DNA of 12,902 nt from Parachlamydia sp. (GCA_021298935.1 JAJTHR010000030.1:1-12902); one strand, 5' to 3'. Positions 1-7,745 are shown, counted from the stretch's first letter. Notes: a model not told the origin generated them from the sequence alone. A program made the numbers and translations.

Positions 1-2
1 AA

Positions 3-49
3 TCATTGTAAGTGGTTCAATATTAATAATATGGACTCACTTACAATGA
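3..49. repeat. 12-bp inverted repeat upstream of the ATPase gene
   Basis: Bases 3-14 (TCATTGTAAGTG) are perfectly complementary to bases 38-49, with a 23-nt AT-rich spacer that can itself form a small stem (20-24 with 28-32). No T-tract follows on the plus strand, so it is not a convincing rho-independent terminator. It could be the end of a transcript entering from outside the window, an operator, or a relic of a mobile element. The rest of 1-148 shows no coding potential and no convincing promoter; it includes a run of eight C at 111-118. Confidence 0.5.
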
Positions 50-130
50 CTTCAACCCCGGGGCTTTGACGCAGCCGAAAGGTTAAAAATTTCATGGTTG
101 GGTACTTAGCCCCCCCCGCTTGCCAATAAT

Positions 131-144
131 TAACAAATTTGTTA
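131..144. promoter_or_regulatory. 14-bp perfect palindrome just before the ATPase start
   Basis: TAACAAATTTGTTA is a perfect palindrome ending 10 nt before the ATG at 155. Its position, where a ribosome binding site would lie, suggests a possible operator or RNA hairpin affecting initiation. It is AT-rich and short, so it could be chance. No Shine-Dalgarno motif is visible for the downstream gene. Confidence 0.25.
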
Positions 145-154
145 CAAATTGGAC

Positions 155-1285
155 ATGGCAAAGTTACCGATTAATCCTTTTAAATTTGGAGACCCAGTTG
201 AAGGAGAGTTTTATCTCCCAAGACAAAATTTAGAAAATTTTGTAAATCAATTTTTAATTAATCGAATTCATGTCGTATTAATTGGTCCCCGCCGGATTGG
301 CAAAACATCTTTTTTAATAAATCTCTTAAAAAATCTCAATCATTCCTATGTATTTATAGATATTTTTAATATCACCTCCCATAAAGATTTTCTGCATCAA
401 ATGTTGAGAGGATTAAAAAATAAAGAAGGATGGTTAGATAAGTTTAAATCCACAATTAAGTCTCTTACAAACTTGCGTCCAAAAATATCTGCTCAAATCG
501 ATGCGCAAAATGGCAACCCATCATTTGATTTTTCATTGGATTCTGTCATTGGACAAAAAGATGTTAAAGAAATGATACAGGATGTCTTGTCGTCGCTTAA
601 TCAATTTGAAGGTTTGATTTTTGCCATCGACGAATTTCAAAAAATAACGGAGATTGATGATGGGGGATGGTTGGAAGCGACTTTACGAACCCATATGCAA
701 CAATTACGAAATACCTCCTTCATCTTTACAGGGTCGCGAAGGAGCGTTATTTATGATATGCTTAACAACCCTTCCAGGCCGCTTTATAAATTTTGCCAGT
801 CGATTGAATTTCCCGCCTTTGGAGAAGAATTTACAGATTGGATTTTAGTCAGGTTCATGAATGTGGGGATAGCATGCGATCGTAGGGCGATCCAACATCT
901 TAGAAGGCTTGTTCAGGATACTCCCAATTACGTTCAAATGGTTTGCTTTCATCTTGTCGCTCTCGGTAAAAGCAACATCACAATGGATGAGGTTAATAAT
1001 GCACTAAAAATTGTAGTGCAGCAAAACGCTTATGCTTATCAAACACTTCTTAGTACACTAACTCCGACGCAGCAAAGGACTTTGCGCTTAGCTGCCAGGG
1101 AAGGAAAACAAATCTTTGCGAAAGAGCTTCTAAGCAAATATGAGATTACGAGCGGCCCCGCTTTATCGTCTGCGATAAAATCCCTTAAAGATAAAAATAT
1201 TTTGGATGAAGAAGGGGCTGGACGAGGCACTGTGATATTTGATGATCCTTTATTTGCCATCTGGCTAAGAACTTCCTTTGAATAG
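155..1285 (+). CDS. AAA/archaeal-type P-loop ATPase with C-terminal winged-helix-like region
   Basis: The product is 376 residues from ATG 155; a TTG at 149 would add two residues, but the ATG is preferred. It has a Walker A motif GPRRIGKT (residues 44-51), a Walker B motif LIFAIDEF (about 154-161, acidic pair D159/E160) and a downstream TGSR segment (192-195). This order is typical of the stand-alone ATPase family grouped as ATPase_2/AAA_14, related to STAND NTPases. The C-terminal part (from about residue 300, with TPTQQRTLRLAA followed by short helices) resembles the winged-helix region seen in that family. No signal peptide or membrane segment is visible, so it should be cytosolic. The family is common in archaea and some bacteria, but its substrates are mostly unknown. 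The gene is visibly AT-richer than the efflux and rhamnose genes, which fits a lineage-specific or transferred gene. It is monocistronic here; the next gene starts 138 bp downstream. The ATPase fold is secure, the biological role is not. Confidence 0.85.
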   Translation: MAKLPINPFKFGDPVEGEFYLPRQNLENFVNQFLINRIHVVLIGPRRIGKTSFLINLLKNLNHSYVFIDIFNITSHKDFLHQMLRGLKNKEGWLDKFKSTIKSLTNLRPKISAQIDAQNGNPSFDFSLDSVIGQKDVKEMIQDVLSSLNQFEGLIFAIDEFQKITEIDDGGWLEATLRTHMQQLRNTSFIFTGSRRSVIYDMLNNPSRPLYKFCQSIEFPAFGEEFTDWILVRFMNVGIACDRRAIQHLRRLVQDTPNYVQMVCFHLVALGKSNITMDEVNNALKIVVQQNAYAYQTLLSTLTPTQQRTLRLAAREGKQIFAKELLSKYEITSGPALSSAIKSLKDKNILDEEGAGRGTVIFDDPLFAIWLRTSFE

Positions 1286-1423
1286 CAGATAAACTTTTGC
1301 TTTCAATTTTTAATTTCCTTTGTATAGTAATTACAAAATTTTAAAATTTACTTCAGAGCCTGTAAAATCTATTTAAATGCTGTTGTTAATTATTTCCCAT
1401 CCTCATCAGGCCTATAAAACCAA
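1286..1423. promoter_or_regulatory. Intergenic leader of the efflux operon, weak -10-like TATAGT
   Basis: This 138-bp AT-rich gap contains TATAGT at 1323-1328, 5/6 to the -10 consensus. The best -35-like hexamer at a suitable distance is TTTCAA (1301-1306, 16-bp spacer), which is poor. The segment should carry the promoter of the operon starting at 1424, but the exact site is uncertain. No terminator hairpin with a T-tract was found for the ATPase gene. Confidence 0.3.
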
Positions 1424-2812
1424 ATGCTGATCAGAATATTTTATTTTTTCTTAATTTTGATCCCAGGCCCTGCGTGTTGTGACTGCGAGCAAGTGCCCCA
1501 AGTCCTAACTTTAGAAACAGCGCTTTCGCGCGCCCTTCAGTTCAATCGCCAATTGATGGGCACGCAGGATGCCAACCAGCAATCCAGCTACTCTTTGGAA
1601 TTGGCATGGAGCGATTTCGATGTTAAAATCATCCCCAATAGCCGAGCCGGCTATGTTGGCGGAGGATGTGCCGGAAGCGGGCTTTCGATAGGCGGAGGGG
1701 CCGATTTGCGTAAAAGATTCTTAAACGGGACGAGTGTGACCCTCTCCCCCTCTTTGCTTAAAACGAAAGAGCATTACCATACAGACCTGCGGGCGCTCAT
1801 TTCTCAGCCCCTTTTAAGAGGTTTAGGTCGGGATTACCAGTTATCAGGCGTTCGGGCAGCGCAGTTTGGAAACCGCACCTCATCGCGCAACTTGTATAGC
1901 GCCCAGGTGCAGCTCGTCGTGCGGACGATTTCCTCTCTTTATGAGGTCGTCAAGGCGGAAAAGACGCTTGAAATCAACGAAGAGTCCTACCAAAGGATCA
2001 ATAAATTTCACCAGGCGGCGAGGCTGAAAGAAAAAATAGGGCTTTCAGATGCCCTGGATGTCTACAGAGCTGAAATTGAATTGAACCATGCACAGGATAG
2101 TCTGACAGGTGCGCAGGAGAGGCTTCAAGATGCCGAAGATGCTTTAAGGAACCTGCTGGCTTTGCCCCTGGATGCATGCATCAAAGTCGATGTTCCCTTG
2201 GTTTACAGCCCGCAACCCTTTGGAATGGAAGAGGCGATTCAGCTTGCTTTAAACAACCGGTTGGAAATGGAGCAAGCAGAAGACCAGTGGCGTGAAAACT
2301 TACGCCTGTCACGCCTCGCTAAAGAAAATTTAATGCCCGAACTGAATCTGGTGCTGAACTATTCAAACTGCGGCAGAGATGAATATTTCACGACATCCTG
2401 CTGCCGCCGCCGTGAAAGCACATGGGGCGTCGGCTTCACAACGTCCACTGACTTTGATCCAAAATCGGAGCAAATCGCCTATGAACAAAGCGTGCTTGCC
2501 ATGGATGCAGCCGCAAGAGGCATTGAAGAAGCAAAAGCGGCTTTGACGCTGGAAGTAAAAAAAGCGCTGCGGGTTCTTCACCGGGCCTTCAAGAGGATTG
2601 AAGTGCAGGAAAAACAAATCCATACCGCAGAAGGGGAGCTTCATTTGAGCCAATTAAAATTTGATCGTGGAATGGCTAATAATTTTGATATCATCCAGGC
2701 TGAGAAATCCCTGCGCTCAGCCGAAATCGCTTATTGGGGAGCGCTCATTGAACATATTGTAGGCCAATACCAACTCTTAGCGGCGATTGGCCGCCTGGCA
2801 GATAAACCTTAA
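1424..2812 (+). CDS. TolC-family outer-membrane efflux channel
   Basis: The protein has 462 residues, near the usual length of outer-membrane efflux proteins. It starts with a hydrophobic export signal (MLIRIFYFFLILIPG, about residues 1-17). The TolC-type pattern is seen twice: LTLETALSRALQFN (28-41) and MEEAIQLALNNRLEMEQAE (268-286). Each precedes long amphipathic helices rich in Ala, Glu, Gln and Leu (155-245 and 350-435), as expected for the periplasmic alpha-barrel. Beta-strand segments between them would form the outer-membrane barrel. Known family members trimerise and form the exit duct of tripartite pumps. Here the gene heads an operon with adaptor, ATPase and permease genes. It is unusually rich in cysteine for the family (C18, C19, C21, C82, C252, C316, C326, C327). 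C18 is not in a good lipobox because the -3 residue is Gly. No Shine-Dalgarno is visible before ATG 1424. The TAA stop (2810-2812) coincides with the left edge of the hairpin element. Confidence 0.9.
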   Translation: MLIRIFYFFLILIPGPACCDCEQVPQVLTLETALSRALQFNRQLMGTQDANQQSSYSLELAWSDFDVKIIPNSRAGYVGGGCAGSGLSIGGGADLRKRFLNGTSVTLSPSLLKTKEHYHTDLRALISQPLLRGLGRDYQLSGVRAAQFGNRTSSRNLYSAQVQLVVRTISSLYEVVKAEKTLEINEESYQRINKFHQAARLKEKIGLSDALDVYRAEIELNHAQDSLTGAQERLQDAEDALRNLLALPLDACIKVDVPLVYSPQPFGMEEAIQLALNNRLEMEQAEDQWRENLRLSRLAKENLMPELNLVLNYSNCGRDEYFTTSCCRRRESTWGVGFTTSTDFDPKSEQIAYEQSVLAMDAAARGIEEAKAALTLEVKKALRVLHRAFKRIEVQEKQIHTAEGELHLSQLKFDRGMANNFDIIQAEKSLRSAEIAYWGALIEHIVGQYQLLAAIGRLADKP

Positions 2813-2973
2813 GAGGTTGTCTACAAAGTCCGATCGGCTGATTTGTGTGCGAATTTTGGTTATAAGCCTGTAAAAAATTTTTGCCATATTGTTTAATAGG
2901 GCTACAAATTTTTTACAGGCTTATAACCAAAATTGGCAGCAAAGCAGCCTGATCACACTTTGCTGACAACCTC
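2813..2973. mobile_element. 161-bp hairpin element (MITE-like) flanked by TAA
   Basis: The ends are GAGGTTGTC (2813-2821) and its perfect complement (2965-2973). Inside is a perfect 29-bp inverted repeat (2852-2880 with 2906-2934) around a 25-nt loop. The 39-nt outer arms are also mostly complementary with a few mismatches, so nearly the whole element can fold into one long hairpin. It holds no ORF. It is flanked by TAA on both sides (2810-2812 and 2974-2976), the left copy being the stop codon of the channel gene. Removing the element plus one TAA leaves a stop codon followed by GGCAAA and the adaptor ATG, a normal operon junction. Terminal repeats, target-site duplication and lack of coding capacity fit a miniature inverted-repeat transposable element. 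A 3-bp TNA duplication is known for some IS5-related groups, but the parental family cannot be named from this window. In RNA the hairpin could attenuate transcription or shift adaptor expression relative to the channel. Confidence 0.75.
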
Positions 2974-2982
2974 TAAGGCAAA

Positions 2983-4419
2983 ATGAAAAAAATATTTTTA
3001 AGCGTTTCATTTTTTATACTTATTTGCGCCCTATTTTATTGGCGCGGGTCTTCCGTTCCGCTCGCCTCCTCTATTCCCACCAGTTCTGCTGAAAATAGGG
3101 ATGTCATTGTCGAAATCAAGTCGGTAGGCGAACTGGAAGCTGCCCGCTCAACCGTCATCGCTTCGACAATCAAGGGAGACCTTGGAAAAATCATCGATTT
3201 AATCCCTGACGGCATTACTGTTAAGCCCGGCCAAATTCTTGTGAAAATGGATCCCACTCCATTTGAAGAAAAATTAGAGAAATTGAAAGGGCAGATGAAA
3301 GAGCAGGAAACCTTCATCACCACGCTTGCCCAAACCCTTGCCTGGGAGGAAAATCAAGCCGAACATGAGCAAAAGTCAGCCGCTTATGAAATGGAAATGG
3401 CGGAACTTGAAATTGAAAAGCTTATCCACGGGGATGGCCCCCAAGAAGTTTCGCGCTTAAAAGGTGCCATGCAAAAGGCTTACCTAAAATACGAAGAACT
3501 CAATTCCTACTCCGAAGATTTGCTTGCCCTGCAGGAACAAGGTTTTTTAAATCCCGCTGAAATCAAGCAGGCCCGTAAAAAACTCGAGGAAGAAAAAGAG
3601 GCCTACGAAGTCGCCAAACTGCAATTCGAAAGCTATAACAACCACGTCTATCCAATGCTTGTTAAAAAAGCCGAAACGCAATTGAAAAGGGCAAAGATTA
3701 AACAGGAAGAAACCGCTAAAACAGCACTTTACAAAGTGGCAAAAGCCCGCGCGCTATTGAACCAAGCCGAGCAATTGATGGATGACTATTTGTATCAGCT
3801 GCATGCCGACCAAAAAGAGCTGGCCGAGACGGAAATCAAGGCGCCGGCTCCAGGCATGGTTGTGCACCGGGAAGAATACCGCTCCGGTCAAAAGCGCAAA
3901 CCCCGTGTCGGAGATATTTTAGTAAAAAACCAGCCTTTAATGGATCTGCCCGATCTTCAATCCATGGTGGTGAAAACAAGGGTGCGGGAAATTGACCTGC
4001 ATAAAATCGACCTTGGCAAAAATGCAACGATTCAAGTGGATGCCTATCCGCGCCTTTACCTTAAAGGAAGTGTTTCAACCATAGGAGTCCTTGCTCTTAC
4101 CGATGCCGGCCGCGTCAATGAAGAAAAGTTTTTTGAAGTGAGGATCCGCATTGAGGATGTAGATGAGCGGCTTCGCCCGGGGATGACGACGCGTGTCACT
4201 TTGCATGCCCAGGAGGAAGGAAATGCATTGGCTGTTCCTGTGCATGCTGTGTATGGGGCCGGCAAGGAGCATTATTGCTATGTCCAGACTGCAAATGGCT
4301 ATGAAAAAAGGAAAATCGAGACGGGGATCCATAATGAGCAGTGGATGCAGGTGTTAGGCGGGGTGAAGGCAGGCGAAAAAGTGTGTTTGCTGCCCCCTGG
4401 CGGAGAAAATGATGAATAG
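2983..4419 (+). CDS. HlyD/MacA-family periplasmic adaptor of tripartite efflux pump
   Basis: This is a 478-residue membrane-fusion (adaptor) protein, expected to be anchored in the inner membrane and to bridge the permease to the outer-membrane channel. An N-terminal hydrophobic segment (residues 4-20) acts as signal anchor. It is followed by the first half of a lipoyl-like domain (about 55-92, ending ILVKMDPTPF), a long charged coiled-coil hairpin (about 93-281), the second lipoyl half (about 282-325, IKAPAPGMVV) and beta-barrel and membrane-proximal segments to the end (LRPGMTTRVTL, LAVPVHAVY). The hairpin is long, making the protein larger than typical MacA (about 370 residues). AAGG (2975-2978) lies 4 nt before the ATG. 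The 3' end overlaps the ATPase gene by 11 bp, which implies translational coupling. Family assignment is firm; substrate is not predictable. Confidence 0.9.
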   Translation: MKKIFLSVSFFILICALFYWRGSSVPLASSIPTSSAENRDVIVEIKSVGELEAARSTVIASTIKGDLGKIIDLIPDGITVKPGQILVKMDPTPFEEKLEKLKGQMKEQETFITTLAQTLAWEENQAEHEQKSAAYEMEMAELEIEKLIHGDGPQEVSRLKGAMQKAYLKYEELNSYSEDLLALQEQGFLNPAEIKQARKKLEEEKEAYEVAKLQFESYNNHVYPMLVKKAETQLKRAKIKQEETAKTALYKVAKARALLNQAEQLMDDYLYQLHADQKELAETEIKAPAPGMVVHREEYRSGQKRKPRVGDILVKNQPLMDLPDLQSMVVKTRVREIDLHKIDLGKNATIQVDAYPRLYLKGSVSTIGVLALTDAGRVNEEKFFEVRIRIEDVDERLRPGMTTRVTLHAQEEGNALAVPVHAVYGAGKEHYCYVQTANGYEKRKIETGIHNEQWMQVLGGVKAGEKVCLLPPGGENDE

Positions 4420-5095
4420 CCCCCTTGTCAAAATCCAGCAGCTGGCCAAACATTATCCCATGCAACATGGCATCGTGCAAGCGCTACAAGCCGTCGATCT
4501 GAAGATTCAAAAAGGGGAATCGCTTGCCATCATGGGACCCTCCGGTTCCGGTAAATCGACTTTATTGCATTTGCTTGGCTGTCTGGATAAACCCTCTCAT
4601 GGGCATTACTGGCTGGATGGAAAAGACATTTCAGAGCTAGCGGACGAAGAGCTGGCCCATATCAGGGCGACTAAAATCGGATTTGTCTTTCAGTCATTTA
4701 ACTTGATCCCTCAGATGAATGTGTACGATAATGTGGCCACCCCTTTTCTTTATCAAAAAAATGTCTTGCCTCCTGAAGTAGTGCACGAACGCATTGTAAT
4801 TGCGATTGAACGGGTGGGTTTAAGCAAGCGGCTGTACCATCTACCCTCCCAACTCTCCGGCGGTGAAACGCAGCGCGTAGCGATTGCAAGGGCACTGGCC
4901 ATCCATCCCTTAATCATCTTGGCGGACGAGCCGACGGGGAATCTGGATTCGGCAACGGGCGCTACTATTTTAGATCTATTCCATACGTTAAATATTGAGG
5001 GAGCGACCATTGTCATGATTACGCATGATGAAAAAGTAGGGGCGCATTGCGGCCGCACGATCCGCATGCAAGATGGGAAAATGCTCAACTCATGA
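4409..5095 (+). CDS. ABC transporter ATPase, LolD/MacB type
   Basis: The 228-residue cytosolic nucleotide-binding subunit has all core motifs: Walker A GPSGSGKST (43-51), Q-loop FQSFNL (Q95), signature LSGGETQRVAIARAL (149-163), Walker B LIILADEPTG with D173/E174, and the H-loop MITHD (H206). The signature carries GET in place of the more common GQQ, which is tolerated in this family. ATP hydrolysis would drive the neighbouring MacB-type permease by the mechanotransmission mechanism known for this ABC class. A GGAG (4402-4405) supports ATG 4409; a second ATG follows at 4412. It overlaps the adaptor gene by 11 bp upstream and the permease gene by 4 bp (ATGA) downstream. In MacB proper, ATPase and permease are one polypeptide; here they are separate, as in LolCDE and many MacB-like systems. 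Confidence 0.95.
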   Translation: MMNSPLVKIQQLAKHYPMQHGIVQALQAVDLKIQKGESLAIMGPSGSGKSTLLHLLGCLDKPSHGHYWLDGKDISELADEELAHIRATKIGFVFQSFNLIPQMNVYDNVATPFLYQKNVLPPEVVHERIVIAIERVGLSKRLYHLPSQLSGGETQRVAIARALAIHPLIILADEPTGNLDSATGATILDLFHTLNIEGATIVMITHDEKVGAHCGRTIRMQDGKMLNS

Positions 5096-6324
5096 TCGAC
5101 TATCCGACATTGCGCCGCTCTTTTCAATCGCTCCTCATGCATCGCATGCGCACGCTCTTAAGCACTTTAGGGGTTTTGTTTGGCGTGGCAGCCGTCATCG
5201 CCATGCTTTCTATCGGCGAGGGGGCCAAGCAGGAAACACTCGAGCAAATCGAGCAGCTGGGGATGAAAAGCCTGATTATCCGGCAAAATGTGCTGTCCGA
5301 GGGACAACAGCAAAAAGTTTTTGAAAAAAAATCAAAAGGGTTGACGGAAGCGGATGGGGAAGCATTAAAAAATACGATTTACCACGTCATCGATCAGGCT
5401 CCTGTCAAAGTCATTCAGGCCTCCATCAATGGCTTAGCGACCGACGCCTCTCCGGAAATTTTAGGCGTGACCCGCTCTTTTGCCCAAATTAAAAATCTGC
5501 AGCTGGCCGAAGGGCGGTTTGTATGCGATTTGGATTGCAAAGAAAGGCAGCTTGTTTGCGTGCTTGGCTATAAAGCAGCCAGGTGCTTTGGCGAAAAGGG
5601 GCATGCAGGACAAACCATCCGCATTGAAAATGCCGAATTTCAGGTAGCGGGTGTATTAAAGCCGACACGCTGGAAGGCAGGAAAAAACAGCGGCATCACG
5701 ACAAGAAATTTAGATAAAATTATTTTTCTGCCGTTAGGAGCAGAAAAAGCGCTGCCTATGTCGCTTCTCAATAAAGATCAGGTGACTGAAATCATTCTTC
5801 AGATCGATCAACCTGAAAAGATGGATCTCATTGGGGCATTAGTCAAAAAAATCCTTGCCCGTTTGCACGGTGGCGTGGAAGATTATCAAATCATCATTCC
5901 TCAGGAATTATTCAATCAAGCCCGCAGGACGCAGGTCACATTCAATTGGGTGCTGGGAAGTATTGCGGCCATCTCTTTATTAGTGGGTGGGATCGGTATC
6001 ATGAACATCATGTTGGCAACCGTCACGGAAAGAACGCGTGAAATTGGCATCAGGCGCGCTGTTGGAGCAACCCGAAAGCATATCATGGTGCAATTCCTTC
6101 TTGAGACATTGCTGTTGACACTTTCAGGCGCCCTGCTCGGAATTGCATGCGGGATCGGTTTTTCCTTGATCGTTGGTTACGTGGCGCAATGGAAGACAAT
6201 CGTCACTTTCTGGTCGATTTTCCTATCGATTGGCATGTCCTGCGCGGTCGGCTTATTTTCCGGCCTTTATCCTGCCTACCAAGCAGCTATGATGGATCCC
6301 ATTAAAGCCTTGCGCCATTATTAG
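5092..6324 (+). CDS. MacB/FtsX-type ABC transporter permease
   Basis: From ATG 5092 the product has 410 residues, the usual length for this family. This start overlaps the ATPase stop as ATGA and gives the expected N-terminus MIDYPTLRRSFQSLL; an in-frame upstream TTG at 5047 lies inside the ATPase gene and is unlikely. Topology is diagnostic: TM1 (about 21-41), a large periplasmic MacB-type core (about 42-280), then TM2-TM4 (about 284-308, 334-361, 371-392) forming the FtsX domain. The conserved cytoplasmic motif ERTREIGIRRAVGA (313-326) follows TM2, and the C-terminal GLYPAYQAAMMDPIKALR is typical. It should dimerise with two ATPase subunits and dock to the adaptor, acting on a periplasmic or outer-leaflet substrate that cannot be named. 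No terminator is seen after the stop. Confidence 0.93.
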   Translation: MIDYPTLRRSFQSLLMHRMRTLLSTLGVLFGVAAVIAMLSIGEGAKQETLEQIEQLGMKSLIIRQNVLSEGQQQKVFEKKSKGLTEADGEALKNTIYHVIDQAPVKVIQASINGLATDASPEILGVTRSFAQIKNLQLAEGRFVCDLDCKERQLVCVLGYKAARCFGEKGHAGQTIRIENAEFQVAGVLKPTRWKAGKNSGITTRNLDKIIFLPLGAEKALPMSLLNKDQVTEIILQIDQPEKMDLIGALVKKILARLHGGVEDYQIIIPQELFNQARRTQVTFNWVLGSIAAISLLVGGIGIMNIMLATVTERTREIGIRRAVGATRKHIMVQFLLETLLLTLSGALLGIACGIGFSLIVGYVAQWKTIVTFWSIFLSIGMSCAVGLFSGLYPAYQAAMMDPIKALRHY

Positions 6325-6371
6325 TAAATATTTAACATATTTAACTTAATCAAAAAATAATAGTTTAAATT
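6325..6371. repeat. AT-rich spacer with 9-bp tandem repeat
   Basis: The 47-bp gap contains ATATTTAAC twice in tandem (6328-6345). It could hold a promoter for the following AT-rich gene, but no clear -35/-10 pair or Shine-Dalgarno is visible. The lack of a terminator leaves read-through from the efflux operon possible. Confidence 0.3.
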
Positions 6372-7745
6372 ATGTCAGATACTGATTCGTTCGAAACTTT
6401 GTTATATCGTAATCCAAATACTTTTTACAAAAAGGTATTTAATTTTGTTGAAAATTGCAGATGTGAAGCATATGGACTAAGGAAAATCATTATTATTGAA
6501 AAAATCTCTAAAGATGGAAGAGAAAAAGCAATTAGTTGTAAAGAAAATCCTAACTCGGATTTGTTACAAATTGTCTATAAAGTGATAGGTTTATTTGCTG
6601 TATTTATTTTAATACCTATTCAGTTTATTTTGCGCAAACAACATAATTTTAAATTAATCGATGTAGAAGCCAAATTAGAAAAAAACCTTCAAATTAATGA
6701 AGCCTTAACGTTAAAGCTTCGGTCATTAATTGTTGAAATTTCTCAAGGGAATGACAATGCTGATATCACTTGGCTGCAAAAAGGCAATAATTATGTTTTT
6801 AAATTAGCCGGTCACCCGGATGTCGTTTTTAAATTAGCTAAAGTTTCTTCCGAATTTTGTGCTAACAGTCGTTTTGCCAATATGAAGGAAGCTAAGGTCA
6901 TCTGCATCCGTGATCAACTTCATTTACTCAAAGTGCCTCAGGCAAAGCGAATAGAAGTGCTGGGTTTTCATTTAATTGCTGAAGAGGCGCTTGATTTCAA
7001 TCCTAAAGCATCAGCACAAGAGGAGCTTTATACAGAAGAGTCTGGAAGGTTAAATGAAACCGCCCGGCAGCTTGCTACCTTTGTGGCAAAAACTCGTTTT
7101 AATGATGTCACGTGGCGAAATATTCCCCTTCTTAATGAAACGGAGAATGGCACAGGCCCAAGAAAAGTTGCACTTATTGACCTAGAGCATATGAAAAGTG
7201 CCAAAAATGGGTTTGTTGGAGATCCTAATGGCAGCTGCGGTCTCATTCGTTGCGTGGCACGGCAGCAACTCGATATTGTTAAGGTGGAGGCGATTAGGCA
7301 AGGTATTCAACCTTGTTTATTGGAGGATGCGCTATCAACCAGGATAAGAGAAATTGAGTCGAATGAGCGCCTGAGGCAATTTTATGCAAGAAGAGGAGTA
7401 GTCATTGGAAACGAGCCTATTGCTGTTGACCTGGACACCCTTCAGCTTAATTTAGATGAGACGAAAACAATAAAAGTACCTGTCGTCATGCAGGGAATTG
7501 AGATTGAAACTGATGTTCTCATTCCTTTTAGAATTTATGCTCAAAATACCATAGCAAGCATCAATGCCATTTTTCAAAATGCCTCCCCTTTAGATTCTAT
7601 AAAAGGAAAACGCTACATTAGATTGGGAGGAGATACGTGTAAATTTCCTGATTGGATGAAGCAATTAGTTAAAGCTCTTCATCGGGAAGGGCACATTTAC
7701 AGTAAAAAGAAAGTCAATACGAATACTTATTTACTGCAGGCATAA
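6372..7745 (+). CDS. Membrane-anchored protein with divergent protein-kinase-like core
   Basis: I do not recognise this 457-residue protein as a named family. One hydrophobic stretch (about 63-87, VIGLFAVFILIPIQFIL) is a likely membrane segment. Residues 135-275 read like a degenerate kinase fold: beta-strand HPDVVFKLAK with a candidate ATP-binding lysine (K154), a helix with MKEAKV (E173), a hinge-like HLIAEEALDF (200-209), then NDVTWRN (244-250). The last matches the kinase catalytic loop HxDxxxxN with D245 and N250 but Phe in place of His. VALIDLE (D270) sits where the metal-binding DFG motif would be. The C-terminal 160 residues are charged and unassigned. If the reading is right, it could phosphorylate a protein or small molecule, or be a pseudokinase. 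Together with the membrane segment, an effector role in an intracellular bacterium is conceivable but speculative. The gene is AT-richer than its flanks. ATG 6372 has no visible Shine-Dalgarno. It converges on the collagen-like gene and shares its terminator. Confidence 0.75.
   Translation: MSDTDSFETLLYRNPNTFYKKVFNFVENCRCEAYGLRKIIIIEKISKDGREKAISCKENPNSDLLQIVYKVIGLFAVFILIPIQFILRKQHNFKLIDVEAKLEKNLQINEALTLKLRSLIVEISQGNDNADITWLQKGNNYVFKLAGHPDVVFKLAKVSSEFCANSRFANMKEAKVICIRDQLHLLKVPQAKRIEVLGFHLIAEEALDFNPKASAQEELYTEESGRLNETARQLATFVAKTRFNDVTWRNIPLLNETENGTGPRKVALIDLEHMKSAKNGFVGDPNGSCGLIRCVARQQLDIVKVEAIRQGIQPCLLEDALSTRIREIESNERLRQFYARRGVVIGNEPIAVDLDTLQLNLDETKTIKVPVVMQGIEIETDVLIPFRIYAQNTIASINAIFQNASPLDSIKGKRYIRLGGDTCKFPDWMKQLVKALHREGHIYSKKKVNTNTYLLQA

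Noticed and set aside
155..1285. ATPase as part of an anti-phage defence island
   Set aside because: No nuclease, toxin, reverse transcriptase or other defence partner is adjacent; the neighbours are efflux genes.
1350..1375. Segment AGAGCCTGTAAAAT resembling part of the hairpin element arm (AAGCCTGTAAAAAAT)
   Set aside because: The match is about 10 bases of AT-rich sequence without the termini or second arm, so a degraded element copy cannot be supported.
1472..1486. Lipoprotein attachment at C18 of the outer-membrane channel
   Set aside because: The residues before Cys (GPA) do not fit a lipobox, which needs a Leu/Val/Ile-type residue at -3; a normal cleaved signal peptide is as likely.
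5047..5091. TTG start adding 15 residues to the permease
   Set aside because: It lies inside the ATPase gene and gives an atypical N-terminus; ATG 5092 overlapping the ATPase stop (ATGA) matches the family start.
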